Shown: positions 17,890 through 26,326 of the stretch, in pieces
Layout of the letters: every line of letters begins with the position of its first letter
How positions within the stretch are numbered: the first letter of the stretch is position 1
Assembly: GCA_039808485.1 (NCBI GenBank)
Contig: JBDHTD010000010.1
Location: 1 to 64,000 of the forward strand
From: Aerobium sp039808485
Lineage (GTDB): Bacteria > Pseudomonadota > Alphaproteobacteria > Rhizobiales > Rhizobiaceae
Direction of reading: 5' to 3'
DNA: 64,000 nucleotides
The notes under the pieces: generated by a model
What the model saw: the letters and a program-made list of their open reading frames with translations, nothing else
What the model was told of the DNA's origin: nothing
Database searches by the model: none
Made by a program: the position numbers and the translations under genes

Positions 17890-18297
17890 ATGTCGCACCC
17901 TGCGCAAGGTGTGAAGGAAGACGAATTGAAGACCGGCGGGCAAACCATGCCGAACTTTGCGGCAAGGATGCAGGGCGACGAGGAACGCGGCGGCGGGACA
18001 GGCCGGGGGACCGCGGTCATTACCCGCACGCAGCCCAAGACCAAGAAGCCGTCGCTCTATCGTGTCCTGATCCTCAACGACGACTACACGCCGATGGAGT
18101 TCGTGGTCCACGTTCTGGAGCGCTTCTTCCAGAAGGACCGCGAGGCGGCGACGCGCATCATGCTGCATGTCCACAACCATGGAGTGGGGGAATGCGGGGT
18201 CTATACATACGAGGTCGCCGAAACCAAGGTGGCCCAGGTGATGGACTTCGCCCGACAGCACCAGCATCCGCTTCAATGCGTGATGGAAAAGAAATGA
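17890..18297 (+). CDS. clpS: ATP-dependent Clp protease adaptor ClpS
   Basis: 135 residues from the ATG at 17890, which has CAGGAG nine bases upstream; an internal ATG at 17947 would give the shorter N-terminus common in rhizobia. The ClpS core begins near 55: YRVLILNDDYTPMEFVVHVL, with the N-degron-binding Asn-Asp pair, and continues through HVHNHGVGECGVYTYEVAE. ClpS delivers proteins with destabilising N-terminal residues to ClpAP. It is 8 bp before clpA, a standard pair. Confidence 0.95.
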   Translation: MSHPAQGVKEDELKTGGQTMPNFAARMQGDEERGGGTGRGTAVITRTQPKTKKPSLYRVLILNDDYTPMEFVVHVLERFFQKDREAATRIMLHVHNHGVGECGVYTYEVAETKVAQVMDFARQHQHPLQCVMEKK

Positions 18298-18305
18298 GGT
18301 TCTGA

Positions 18306-20768
18306 ATGCCGGCATTCTCCCAAGGCCTCGAGCGGGCGCTCCATCAGGCGCTCACCTTCGCCAACGAGCGCCACCACGAATATGCGACGCTCGAGCACCT
18401 GCTGCTGGCGCTGCTCGACGATGTCGACGCGGCCGCCGTCATGCGCGCCTGCAACGTCAATCTCGACGAGCTGAAGCAGACCGTGCTCGCCTATATCGAC
18501 ACCGAGCTCGACAATCTCGTCACCGGCTACGACGAGGATTCCAAGCCCACCGCCGGCTTCCAGCGCGTCATCCAGCGCGCGGTGATCCACGTCCAGTCGT
18601 CCGGGCGCGAGGAGGTCTCCGGCGCCAACGTGCTCGTCGCCATCTTCGCCGAGCGCGAGAGCCACGCCGCCTATTTCCTGCAAGAGCAGCAGATGACCCG
18701 CTACGACGCGGTCAACTACATCAGCCACGGCATCGCCAAGCGGCCCGGCGCGTCCGAGGCGCGCGCGCCGCGCGGCGCCGAGGAGGAAGCCCCCGGCCAG
18801 CAAGGCGGCGGCGAGAGCGAGGACGGCCGCAAGAAGCAGCAGGACGCGCTCACCGCCTATTGCGTCGACCTGAACGCCAAGGCGCGCGCCGGAAAAATCG
18901 ACCCGCTGATCGGCCGCGACAGCGAGATCAACCGCACCATCCAGGTGCTTTGCCGCCGCTCCAAGAACAACCCGCTCTATGTCGGCGACCCCGGCGTCGG
19001 CAAGACCGCGATCGCCGAGGGGCTGGCCAAGCGCATCGTCGAGGGCGACGTGCCGGAAGTGCTGCGCGACGCCACCATCTTCGCGCTCGACATGGGCACG
19101 CTGCTCGCCGGCACCCGCTATCGCGGCGATTTCGAGGAGCGGCTGAAGCAGGTGGTCAAGGAGTTGGAGGAGTTCCCCGGCGCGGTGCTGTTCATCGACG
19201 AGATCCACACCGTGATCGGCGCCGGTGCCACCTCCGGCGGGGCGATGGACGCCTCGAACCTCCTAAAGCCGGCGCTGTCCTCGGGCGCGATCCGCTGCAT
19301 CGGCTCCACCACCTACAAGGAGTTCCGCCAGTTCTTCGAGAAGGACCGGGCGCTGGTGCGCCGCTTCCAGAAGATCGACGTCAACGAGCCGTCCGTTCCC
19401 GACACCATCGCCATCATGAAGGGGCTGAAGCCCTATTTCGAGGAGTTCCACAAGGTCAGGTACACCAACGAGGCGATCAAGGCGGCGGTGGAATTGTCGG
19501 CCCGCTACATCAGCGACCGCAAGCTGCCCGACAAGGCCATCGACGTCATCGACGAGACCGGGGCGTCGCAGATGCTGCTGCCGGAGGGCAAGCGCAAGAA
19601 GACCATCGGCATCCGGGAGATCGAGGCGACCATCGCCACCATGGCGCGCATCCCGCCCAAGACCGTATCGGCCGACGACGAGAAGGTGCTGGCCAATCTC
19701 GAAGCCGAGCTGAAGCGCGCCGTCTACGGCCAGGACACCGCGATCACCGCGCTGTCCTCGGCGATCAAGCTCGCGCGGGCCGGCTTGAGGGAACCGGAAA
19801 AGCCGATCGGCAGCTACCTGTTCTCCGGCCCGACCGGCGTCGGCAAGACGGAAGTGGCCAAGCAGCTCGCCGCCTCGCTCGGCGTCGAGCTCCTGCGCTT
19901 CGACATGTCGGAATATATGGAGCGCCACACCGTCAGCCGCCTGATCGGCGCGCCGCCCGGCTATGTCGGCTTCGACCAGGGCGGGCTCCTGACCGATGGC
20001 GTCGACCAGCACCCGCATTGCGTGCTCCTGCTCGACGAGGTCGAGAAGGCGCATCCAGACCTCTTCAACATCCTGTTGCAGGTGATGGACCACGGCAAGC
20101 TGACCGACCACAACGGCAAGCAGATCGACTTCCGCAACGTCATCCTGATCATGACGACCAATGCCGGCGCCTCCGATCTCCAGAAGGCGGCGATCGGCTT
20201 CGGCTCGACGAAGCGCGAGGGCGACGACGTCGAGGCGATCAACCGGCTGTTCACGCCGGAATTCCGCAACCGGCTCGACGCCATCATCCCGTTCGGCTCG
20301 CTGCCCGTCCCGGTCATCCATCAGGTGGTGCAGAAGTTCGTGCTCCAGTTGGAGGCGCAACTGGCCGAGCGCCGCGTCACCTTCGAGCTGACGCCCGAGG
20401 CCATCGCCTGGCTTGCCGACAAGGGTTATGACGAGCGCATGGGCGCGCGCCCGCTCGCCCGCGTCATCCAGGAGCACATCAAGAAGCCACTGGCCGACGA
20501 GGTGCTGTTCGGCAAGCTGAAGAAGGGTGGCACGGTCCGCGTCGGCGTCGTCACCGACGAGGCCGGCGAGGAGGTGCTGAGGCTCGACGCCATCGCCGAC
20601 GAGGTGCCGGTGAAGCCGAAGAAGGAAGAGCCGGAACCGGCGCCCGCGCGCGCCAAGCCGGCGGCGCGCAAGCCCGCCGCCAAGGCGAAGCCGAAGATCG
20701 AGCCGAAGCCGAAGGACGGGAAGGGGCAGCCGAAGCGCAGTTCCGTGCCGCAGCTTCCGCGCAAGTAG
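18306..20768 (+). CDS. clpA: ATP-dependent Clp protease ATP-binding subunit ClpA
   Basis: 820-residue AAA+ unfoldase. Clp N-domain at about 1-145, first AAA module with Walker A GDPGVGKT (near 227) and second with GPTGVGKT (near 510), plus LLDEVEKAHPDLFN as Walker B. The C-terminal 50-60 residues form a Lys/Pro/Ala-rich tail (KPKKEEPEPAPARAK...) longer than in E. coli, as seen in rhizobial ClpA. Works with ClpP (not in window) and ClpS. A strong hairpin follows the stop codon. Confidence 0.97.
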   Translation: MPAFSQGLERALHQALTFANERHHEYATLEHLLLALLDDVDAAAVMRACNVNLDELKQTVLAYIDTELDNLVTGYDEDSKPTAGFQRVIQRAVIHVQSSGREEVSGANVLVAIFAERESHAAYFLQEQQMTRYDAVNYISHGIAKRPGASEARAPRGAEEEAPGQQGGGESEDGRKKQQDALTAYCVDLNAKARAGKIDPLIGRDSEINRTIQVLCRRSKNNPLYVGDPGVGKTAIAEGLAKRIVEGDVPEVLRDATIFALDMGTLLAGTRYRGDFEERLKQVVKELEEFPGAVLFIDEIHTVIGAGATSGGAMDASNLLKPALSSGAIRCIGSTTYKEFRQFFEKDRALVRRFQKIDVNEPSVPDTIAIMKGLKPYFEEFHKVRYTNEAIKAAVELSARYISDRKLPDKAIDVIDETGASQMLLPEGKRKKTIGIREIEATIATMARIPPKTVSADDEKVLANLEAELKRAVYGQDTAITALSSAIKLARAGLREPEKPIGSYLFSGPTGVGKTEVAKQLAASLGVELLRFDMSEYMERHTVSRLIGAPPGYVGFDQGGLLTDGVDQHPHCVLLLDEVEKAHPDLFNILLQVMDHGKLTDHNGKQIDFRNVILIMTTNAGASDLQKAAIGFGSTKREGDDVEAINRLFTPEFRNRLDAIIPFGSLPVPVIHQVVQKFVLQLEAQLAERRVTFELTPEAIAWLADKGYDERMGARPLARVIQEHIKKPLADEVLFGKLKKGGTVRVGVVTDEAGEEVLRLDAIADEVPVKPKKEEPEPAPARAKPAARKPAAKAKPKIEPKPKDGKGQPKRSSVPQLPRK

Positions 20769-20780
20769 CGCGATCCTTGC

Positions 20781-20822
20781 CGCCGCCCGCACCAGGCATC
20801 GATGGACCTGGTGCGGGCGGCG
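20781..20822 (+). terminator. Long perfect hairpin after clpA
   Basis: A 16-bp perfect G+C-rich stem (20781-20796 with 20807-20822) and a 10-base loop containing the palindrome ATCGAT. There is no T run after it, so termination may need Rho, or the hairpin may protect the 3' end of clpA mRNA. Confidence 0.6.
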
Positions 20823-20827
20823 GACCC

Positions 20828-20926
20828 TTGTCCGGGCCTCGTGCCCCGCGAAGGAAAGCATTGTCCGGGCCTCGTGCCCGGTGAGGAAACACCTTGTCCG
20901 GGCGGCTCGCCGCGCATAAACCCTTC
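20828..20926. repeat. 33-bp tandem repeat, three units, between clpA and azlC
   Basis: Units begin at 20828, 20861 and 20894, each with TTGTCCGGGC. The first two agree through TTGTCCGGGCCTCGTGCCC and then diverge; the third is degraded. Unit 2 contains a small palindrome (CCGGGC, 5 bases, GCCCGG). A reading frame stays open through the repeat into azlC, but the conserved AzlC sequence starts later. Confidence 0.8.
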
Positions 20927-20933
20927 CCCCGCG

Positions 20934-21701
20934 ATGGCGACACCGATATTTCCTCCCGACCCCCGTTTCTCCGACTACCGCCGCTGGTTCCTGCGCGGCG
21001 TGCGGCTCGCCTTTTCCGTTCCGCTGCTGATGCTGATCAGCGCCTTCATCGGCTTTGCCGGGCTGGTGCGCGAGGCCGGCCTCTCGCTGGAGGAGGCGCT
21101 GTTCATGTCGGCGATGATCTGGGCCCTGCCGGCCAAGGTCGTGCTTCTCGGCGCCATCATGACCGGCGCCAGCCTGCCGGCGGCGGCCTTTGCCGTGGCG
21201 CTGACTTCGATGCGGCTGACGCCGATGGTGGTGTCGATCGTGCCGGAGCTGCGCACCGAGAGGACCCGCCCGATCACGCTTTATTTCCTGTCGCATTTCG
21301 TCGCCGTCACCTCCTGGGTGCTGGCGATGGAGCATATGCACGCCGTGCCGCGGCCGATGCGCACGGCCTGGTATCTCGGCCTTGGCGGCACCCTCGTCGC
21401 CGTCAACCTCGTCGTGCTGGCGGTGGTCTACACGCTGGCCGGCAACCTGCCGCCGATCCTCTCGGCCGCGCTGCTGATGCTGACGCCGATCTATTTCCTG
21501 ACCTCGCTGTGGGGGTCGGCGCGCGAGAGCGCCAGCCATTTCGCCATGGTCTTCGGCATCGTGCTCGGGCCGGTCTTCCACGTGCTGACGCCGGGCTTCG
21601 ACCTCCTGGCGGCGGGGTTCGCCGGCGGCGCCGGCGCTTATCTCCTCTACCGCGCCGTCGGGAAGAAGAGGCAACGCCGCGCCGGGGGCAAGGCGGCATG
21701 A
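20934..21701 (+). CDS. azlC: AzlC family branched-chain amino acid exporter subunit
   Basis: 255 residues from the ATG at 20934, the start of recognisable AzlC sequence; the upstream open frame is tandem repeat. Multi-pass membrane protein with FIGFAGLVREAGLSLEEALFMSAMIWALPAK and helix-rich blocks through the chain. AzlC with AzlD exports branched-chain amino acids or analogues in characterised cases. Its TGA overlaps the azlD ATG by 4 bp. Confidence 0.88.
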   Translation: MATPIFPPDPRFSDYRRWFLRGVRLAFSVPLLMLISAFIGFAGLVREAGLSLEEALFMSAMIWALPAKVVLLGAIMTGASLPAAAFAVALTSMRLTPMVVSIVPELRTERTRPITLYFLSHFVAVTSWVLAMEHMHAVPRPMRTAWYLGLGGTLVAVNLVVLAVVYTLAGNLPPILSAALLMLTPIYFLTSLWGSARESASHFAMVFGIVLGPVFHVLTPGFDLLAAGFAGGAGAYLLYRAVGKKRQRRAGGKAA

Positions 21702-22057
21702 GCTACACCGCCTTCGACACCTGGTGGTGGCCCTATGTCTTCATCCTGCTGGCGGGGTGGCTGACGACGGACGGCTTCCGCTTCCTCGGCGTCTATTTCG
21801 GCGGCCGCCTTGCCGAGGATTCGGAAATCCTGGTCGCCGTGCGCACGCTGGCGACGGCGCTGGTCGCCGCCGTCATCGGCAATCTGATCGTCTTTCCCTC
21901 CGGGGCGCTGGCCGAGGCGCCGCTGTGGATCCGCATCGCCGCGGTGGCGGTCGGCTTCGCCGGCTACCTTGCCCTGCGCCGGAGCGTGCTGCTCGGCATC
22001 CTGATCGGCGAGGCCGTGCTGCTGGCCGGCCTCGCCGCGATCGGCTTTGCCGGATAG
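21698..22057 (+). CDS. azlD: AzlD family membrane protein, partner of AzlC
   Basis: 119 residues, starting MSYTAFDTWWWPYVFILLAGW, with about four hydrophobic segments. Size, position and the ATGA overlap with azlC identify it as the small exporter subunit. Substrate not determinable from sequence. Its stop codon is one base from the convergent HIT gene stop. Confidence 0.82.
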   Translation: MSYTAFDTWWWPYVFILLAGWLTTDGFRFLGVYFGGRLAEDSEILVAVRTLATALVAAVIGNLIVFPSGALAEAPLWIRIAAVAVGFAGYLALRRSVLLGILIGEAVLLAGLAAIGFAG

Positions 22058-22058
22058 A

Positions 22059-22493
22059 CTATGATGCCGCGAGCGCGTCCCTGATCTTCTGGGCGTTGGC
22101 GGCGAGCACGGCCTGATCCTCCATCTGCCCCGAATGCGGCTTCAGGGCGACGCCCTCGAAGCGCGGGATGACGTGGAAGTGGAGGTGGAACACCACCTGG
22201 CCGCCGGCCTGCTCGTTGAACTGCTGCACGGTGACGCCATCGGCGGAGAACGCCTCGACCACCGCGCGCGCCAGTTTCTGCGTCGTCGCCATCACCGCGG
22301 CGAGGCTTGGGACCTCGACATCGAGGATGTTGCGCGCCGGCTTTCTGGGGATGACGAGACAATGGCCGTCGCCGCGCGGCATGATGTCCATGAAGGCGAA
22401 GGTGTCGTCGTCCTCGTAGAGCTTGTGGCATGGCAGCTCGCCGCGCAGGATTCGGGCGAAGATGTTGTCGGTGTCGTAGGCGGGCGCGGTCAT
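22059..22493 (-). CDS. HIT family nucleotide hydrolase
   Basis: 144 residues from the ATG at 22493. The histidine triad HLHFHVI (about 98-104, within VVFHLHFHVIPRFEG) supplies the nucleophilic His; DNIFARILRGELPCHKLYEDD near the start is typical of HIT/HINT proteins. These hydrolyse dinucleoside polyphosphates or AMP-linked substrates; the real substrate is unknown. Last gene of the minus-strand group ridA-GDPD-COG3146-HIT. Confidence 0.9.
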   Translation of the reverse strand: MTAPAYDTDNIFARILRGELPCHKLYEDDDTFAFMDIMPRGDGHCLVIPRKPARNILDVEVPSLAAVMATTQKLARAVVEAFSADGVTVQQFNEQAGGQVVFHLHFHVIPRFEGVALKPHSGQMEDQAVLAANAQKIRDALAAS

Positions 22494-22519
22494 GGAAGCC
22501 TCTGAGAAGGGAAGGAAGC

Positions 22520-22591
22520 AGGGGAGTAAGGGAATAGGCAATACCGAACCCGTTCCGTCAATCTTCTATTCCTCTGCTCCCTTACTCCCCT
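22520..22591. repeat. Imperfect long inverted repeat between HIT and COG3146 genes
   Basis: AGGGGAGTAAGGGA (22520-22533) and its exact complement (22578-22591) flank an inner GAATAG/CTATTC pair, giving a bulged hairpin filling the 104-bp gap. The purine-rich GGGAGTAAGGGA unit looks like rhizobial intergenic repeats. Could be a processing or stability element. Confidence 0.6.
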
Positions 22592-22597
22592 ATCTCC

Positions 22598-23893
22598 TCA
22601 CGTCCCCTTCCTGAACGGCGTGTGCTCGTCCAGATACCCTTCCGCCGCCTCGACCTCCTGCCGCTCGCGCTCCAGATAGTCGGCGACCGCCCGGCGCAGG
22701 CCCGGATGGACGATGTGGTGCGCCGAACGGGTGGTGACGGGGCGGTAGCCCCGCGCCAGCTTGTGCTCGCCCTGCGCGCCTGCCTCGACCGTCTTCAGGC
22801 CGTGGGCGATGGCGAAGTCGATGGCCTGGTGGTAGCAGACCTCGAAATGCAGGAAGGGGTGGTCCTCGATGCAACCCCAGTTGCGGCCGTAGAGCGTGTC
22901 GGAGCCGATGAAGTTGATCGCGCCGGCGACGTAGCGGCCGCCGCGCCGGGCCATGACCAGCACCACGTCGCGCGCCATCCGTTCGCCGAGAAGCGAAAAG
23001 AATGTGCGGTTGAGATAGGGCCGGCCCCATTTGCGGCTGCCCGTATCCATGTAGAAGCCGAAGAAATCGTCCCACGCCGCCTCGGTCAGGTCGCTTCCCG
23101 TCAGCCAGTCGATGTCGATGCCGGCGGCCAGCGCCTCGCGCCGCTCGCGCTTCAGCGCCTTGCGCTTGCGCGAGGCGAGGGTCGAAAGGAAATCGTCGTA
23201 GCTGGCATAGCCCTCGTTGAGGAAATGGAACTGCGTGTCGGTGCGCGGGAGGTAGCCGGCCTCCCGGAGGGCGGCCATGTCGGCGGCCTGGGCGAAGGTC
23301 ACATGGACGGAGGAGGCGCCGATCTGCCCGGCCAGCGACTGAAGCCCCCGCGCCAGCGCCGCGCGGACCCCCGCGCCGTCCATGCCCTGCCGGACGAGCA
23401 GGCGCGGGCCGGCCGCCGGGGTGAACGGCACCGAGACCTGGAGCTTGGGATAGTAGCTGCCGCCGGCGCGCTCGAAGGCGTCGGCCCAGCCATGGTCGAA
23501 GACGTATTCGCCCTGGCTGTGGCTTTTCAGGTAGCAGGGCGCGGCCCCGACCAGCGCGCCGCCGGCGGTTTCGAGGCGCAGATGCACAGGCTGCCAGCCC
23601 GTGCGCGCCGTCGCGCAGCCGCTTTCTTGCAGGATGGAGAGAAAGTCGTGCGAAACGAAGGGGTTGTACCCGCAACCGGACTCATTTTCCGAGGCGGTTG
23701 AATCGGAACCCGAGCCTGTTGATTCGGCTTCCGAGGCGGTTGAATCGCCGCGCGAGGTTCCCGCCAGCGCCGCCCATTCCCGCGGCGAAAACGCCGCCAT
23801 GTCCTGCACGACCCGCAGGACAAACCCCGCGTCCTCGCCCGTGGTCCGGCTCGTGGTCCGGGTCGTGCTGCTGTCGTTACGGCGCGTGGTCAT
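22598..23893 (-). CDS. COG3146 (DUF482) acyltransferase-like / FemAB-type protein
   Basis: 431 residues. Two GNAT/FemAB-like halves with NPFVSHDFLSILQESGC, KSHSQGEYVFDHGWADAFERAGG, YYPKLQVSVPFTPAAGPRLL, LPRTDTQFHFLNEGYASYDDFL and GAQGEHKLARGYRP. This is the 'peptidogalycan biosynthesis'/DUF482 family, whose activity is not established. An unusual Ser/Glu-rich insert at about 45-75 (in-frame 21-bp repeat) sits just before the conserved NPFVSH block, and the first 20 residues are Thr/Arg-rich low-complexity. 104 bp upstream of HIT, 43 bp after the GDPD gene. Confidence 0.82.
   Translation of the reverse strand: MTTRRNDSSTTRTTSRTTGEDAGFVLRVVQDMAAFSPREWAALAGTSRGDSTASEAESTGSGSDSTASENESGCGYNPFVSHDFLSILQESGCATARTGWQPVHLRLETAGGALVGAAPCYLKSHSQGEYVFDHGWADAFERAGGSYYPKLQVSVPFTPAAGPRLLVRQGMDGAGVRAALARGLQSLAGQIGASSVHVTFAQAADMAALREAGYLPRTDTQFHFLNEGYASYDDFLSTLASRKRKALKRERREALAAGIDIDWLTGSDLTEAAWDDFFGFYMDTGSRKWGRPYLNRTFFSLLGERMARDVVLVMARRGGRYVAGAINFIGSDTLYGRNWGCIEDHPFLHFEVCYHQAIDFAIAHGLKTVEAGAQGEHKLARGYRPVTTRSAHHIVHPGLRRAVADYLERERQEVEAAEGYLDEHTPFRKGT
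23680..23750 (-). repeat. In-frame 21-bp minisatellite inside the COG3146 gene
   Basis: About three and a half degenerate 21-bp units. Two exact 19-bp copies of TTCCGAGGCGGTTGAATCG lie 42 bp apart (23687-23705, 23729-23747). Translated on the minus strand they give seven-residue units DSTASEA, ESTGSGS, DSTASEN. The period is a multiple of three, so copy-number change would not shift the frame. Confidence 0.85.
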
Positions 23894-23936
23894 GGCCTTG
23901 CAGATAGGTCGCGGGGCTCGCGCCGCAAGCTGCCGC

Positions 23937-24647
23937 TCACGCCTCGAAGCCCTCGAAGGTCATCTGGTCGGCATGGGCGAACGTCGCCGCCTTGGCGTGC
24001 TCGTTGCGCACCGTCCAGGTGATGACCGGCATGGCGAGCCTGTCGCGGACGAAGGAGACGAACGGGTTGGGCAGGTCGGCGACGCTGAACGAGACGAAGG
24101 AGATCGGATGCGCCAGCATCGAGAAATGCGCCTCGAGCGCTTCCTGCGTGATCTTCTCCGCCGTCAGCCCGGCCGGAATGCCCGGCGCCTCGTCGGCGAA
24201 TCGGCGCACCAGCCAGTGATCGAACGACATGATCGCCGCGTGTCCCGGATAACCCTGGAGCGTCTTCGCCACGGCCGCGACCAAGCCTTCGTCCTTGCCC
24301 TCGGCGCCCTTCAGCTCGATCACCAGCGGCACCCGCCCGCGCACCCGCGCCAGCATCTCGGCCAGTGTCGGGATGCGGTCTTCCGTGCCGCCCACCCTGA
24401 GCTGCGTCAGCTCCGCCGCGGTCATGTCGTGGACGAAGCCGTCGCGCCCGGCAAGCCGGTTCAGCACCGAATCGTGGAACACCACCGGCACCCCGTCGGC
24501 GGACAGGTGCACGTCGCATTCGATGGCGTAGTCGCGCTCGATCGCGGCGTCGAACGCCGACAGCGTGTTCTCCCATCGCGTCCGGTTGAGGTCGTGATAG
24601 CCGCGATGGGCGATCGGCCGCCGGATCAGCCAGGACAGCTCGCCCAT
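23937..24647 (-). CDS. Glycerophosphodiester phosphodiesterase family protein
   Basis: 236 residues. GDPD TIM-barrel motifs: PIAHRGYHDLNR (catalytic His), ENTLSAFDAAIERDYAIECDVHLSADG with metal-binding Glu and Asp, VPVVFHDSVLNRL with the second catalytic His, and PLVIELKGAEG. No signal peptide, so cytoplasmic. Hydrolyses glycerophosphodiesters to glycerol-3-phosphate and alcohol, or acts in a related lipid-turnover step. It starts 3 bp after the ridA stop. Confidence 0.92.
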   Translation of the reverse strand: MGELSWLIRRPIAHRGYHDLNRTRWENTLSAFDAAIERDYAIECDVHLSADGVPVVFHDSVLNRLAGRDGFVHDMTAAELTQLRVGGTEDRIPTLAEMLARVRGRVPLVIELKGAEGKDEGLVAAVAKTLQGYPGHAAIMSFDHWLVRRFADEAPGIPAGLTAEKITQEALEAHFSMLAHPISFVSFSVADLPNPFVSFVRDRLAMPVITWTVRNEHAKAATFAHADQMTFEGFEA

Positions 24648-24650
24648 GGG

Positions 24651-25115
24651 TCAGGCGAGCTCGGCGATGGCCTCGACCTCGACCGCCGCGTTGAGCGGAA
24701 GCGAGGCCATGCCGACGGCCGCGCGCGCGTGCCGGCCGGCCTCGCCCAGCACCTCGACGAGGAAGTCGGACGCGCCGTTGGCGACGAGATGCTGCTCGGT
24801 AAAGTCGGGCGTCGAGGCGACGAAGACCGTGATCTTGACCAGCCGGGCGATTTTTTCGAGGTCGCCGGTCGCGGCCTGGAGCTGGGCCAGCACGTTGATG
24901 GCGCAGAGCCTGGCCGCTTCCCTGCCGGCGGCGACGTCGAGCTCGCGGCCGAGGAGCCCGGTGACGGCGAGCTTGCCGTCGCTGATCGGCAACTGGCCCG
25001 AGGTCAGGATCAGCTTGCCCGACTGCGCGAAGGGCACGTAGTTGGCCGCCGGCGCGGCGGCGGCGGGCAGCGCGACGCCGAGCGCGGCGAGGCGATTTTG
25101 GATTGTGTCGGCCAT
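24651..25115 (-). CDS. RidA/YjgF family enamine-imine deaminase
   Basis: 154 residues from the ATG at 25115; the longer frame antisense to eipB is spurious. It contains LILTSGQLPISDGKL, INVLAQLQAATGDLEKIARLVKITVFVAS and RHARAAVGMASLPLNAAVEVEAIAEL, with the active-site Arg in the RAAVG segment and the conserved Glu near the end. RidA proteins hydrolyse reactive enamines/imines made by PLP enzymes. This longer form (about 150 residues) is the subfamily common in Proteobacteria. First gene of a four-gene minus-strand group, divergent from eipB. Confidence 0.9.
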   Translation of the reverse strand: MADTIQNRLAALGVALPAAAAPAANYVPFAQSGKLILTSGQLPISDGKLAVTGLLGRELDVAAGREAARLCAINVLAQLQAATGDLEKIARLVKITVFVASTPDFTEQHLVANGASDFLVEVLGEAGRHARAAVGMASLPLNAAVEVEAIAELA

Positions 25116-25238
25116 GATCTTTTCCTTATGCTTGGCGTGCGGGGATGAAGCCCGGCGGATACGCCATGCTTGTGCCATGAATGCCGCCCGTGGTGAATAG
25201 CAGCCTCGGGCGATAGTGGCCCCGGAAACGGAGACAGG

Positions 25239-26084
25239 ATGAAGACGCGCGCCGCGCTTGCAACACATATCGCCGTCGTCGCCCTGACGGCCGCCCCGTT
25301 CGCCGCCACCGCGGCCGAGGCCGGGGCAGGGACGCTCGCGCCGCACCGCGCCGTCTACGACCTCGCGCTCGACAGCGCCTCGGACCGTTCCGGCATCACC
25401 GGCCTGTCCGGGCGCATGGTCTACGAGTTCGCCGGCTCGCCCTGCGACGGGTACACGGTGACGTTCCGCTTCGTCACGCGCATCGACACCGAGGACGCCT
25501 CGCGCCTGACAGACCAGCAGACCACCACCTACGAGGACGGGGAGGGCAAGAGCTTCGACTTCGTCACCCGCTCCTTCGTCGACGAGGAACTGAACAGCGA
25601 GCTGCGCGGCTCGGCCCGCTCCCGGCCCGACGGCATCCTGGTTTCGCTCGAAAAGCCGCAGAAGCAGGAGGTGACGCTCCAGCCGGCGCAGTTTCCCACC
25701 CATCACCTGAAGGAGCTTCTGGCCAATGCCCGCAACGGCGAGACCTTCTACGAGGCGGCGCTGTTCGACGGGTCCGAGGAAGCCGACAAGGTGATGACCA
25801 CCACCGTCGTCGTCGGCAAGCCGGCGAGGGCCAGCGCCGGCGATCCGGAGCTGAAGGCGCTGGGCGATCTCGCCGGAGCCTCGTTCTGGCCGGTCGACAT
25901 GGCCTATTTCGATCTGGGCGACGGCGGCGCCGACGGCGAGGAGCTGCCGACCTACCGCATCAGCTTCAAGCTCTACGACAACGGCATGACGCGCGACCTC
26001 GTCATGGATTACGGCGATTTCTCGATGACCGGGACGCTGGTCGATCTCGCCCTGTTCGACGCGCCGGAAAGCTGCACGCAGTAG
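25239..26084 (+). CDS. eipB: EipB-like periplasmic cell-envelope integrity protein (DUF1849)
   Basis: 281 residues with an N-terminal signal peptide (about 1-26). The mature part begins GTLAPHRAVYDLALDSAS and contains GLSGRMVYEFAGSPCDGYTV and FPTHHLKELLANARNGE, matching the DUF1849/EipB family. Two cysteines, Cys69 and Cys279, sit where Brucella EipB forms its disulfide. In Brucella EipB is a beta-spiral periplasmic protein needed for envelope integrity and virulence. Single gene, divergent from ridA and just upstream of the rpsB promoter. Confidence 0.9.
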   Translation: MKTRAALATHIAVVALTAAPFAATAAEAGAGTLAPHRAVYDLALDSASDRSGITGLSGRMVYEFAGSPCDGYTVTFRFVTRIDTEDASRLTDQQTTTYEDGEGKSFDFVTRSFVDEELNSELRGSARSRPDGILVSLEKPQKQEVTLQPAQFPTHHLKELLANARNGETFYEAALFDGSEEADKVMTTTVVVGKPARASAGDPELKALGDLAGASFWPVDMAYFDLGDGGADGEELPTYRISFKLYDNGMTRDLVMDYGDFSMTGTLVDLALFDAPESCTQ

Positions 26085-26112
26085 GACATTTCGCGGAGCG
26101 CGCGGCGCACGG

Positions 26113-26141
26113 TTGCCTTTTGCGGCCGCAGCCTCTATATG
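26113..26141 (+). promoter_or_regulatory. Candidate rpsB-tsf promoter
   Basis: TTGCCT (26113-26118), a 17-base spacer and TATATG (26136-26141), about 190 bp before rpsB. It would give a long leader that includes the RIME-like hairpin. Consensus match only. Confidence 0.5.
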
Positions 26142-26220
26142 CGCGCTCATTCCACACACGGGCTTCAGGGTCTGCGTCCGGGAGAAATCCGGCGAAGACC
26201 TCCGGTGGCGGCAGGGCATG

Positions 26221-26268
26221 AAGCAATTCCAGGAAAAGTGCGAAGCGGTTTTCCGTCCGGGATTGCTT
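26221..26268. repeat. RIME-like rhizobial palindromic element in the rpsB leader
   Basis: AAGCAATTCC (26221-26230) pairs with GGGATTGCTT (26259-26268), and GGAAAA (26232-26237) with TTTTCC (26249-26254). The internal sequence (AAAAGTGCGAAGCGGTTTTCC) is one I recognise from dispersed rhizobial intergenic palindromes of the RIME type. Only one copy is seen in this window. It lies between the putative promoter and the S2 start codon. Confidence 0.7.
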
Positions 26269-26326
26269 AGAAAAAGTGCCCTTTCCGTCGTTGGCCCGTG
26301 GAGGCAAACCGGAAAGGAAGAAACGA

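Noticed and set aside
20802..20933. Extended N-terminus for AzlC using the 33-bp repeats
   Set aside because: The ATG at 20802 lies in the clpA hairpin and the resulting 11-residue repeats are absent from AzlC proteins I know. Left as a finding to check.
19263..21674. 803-residue minus-strand open frame across clpA and azlC
   Set aside because: Shadow of clpA/azlC; no recognisable motif and no start context.
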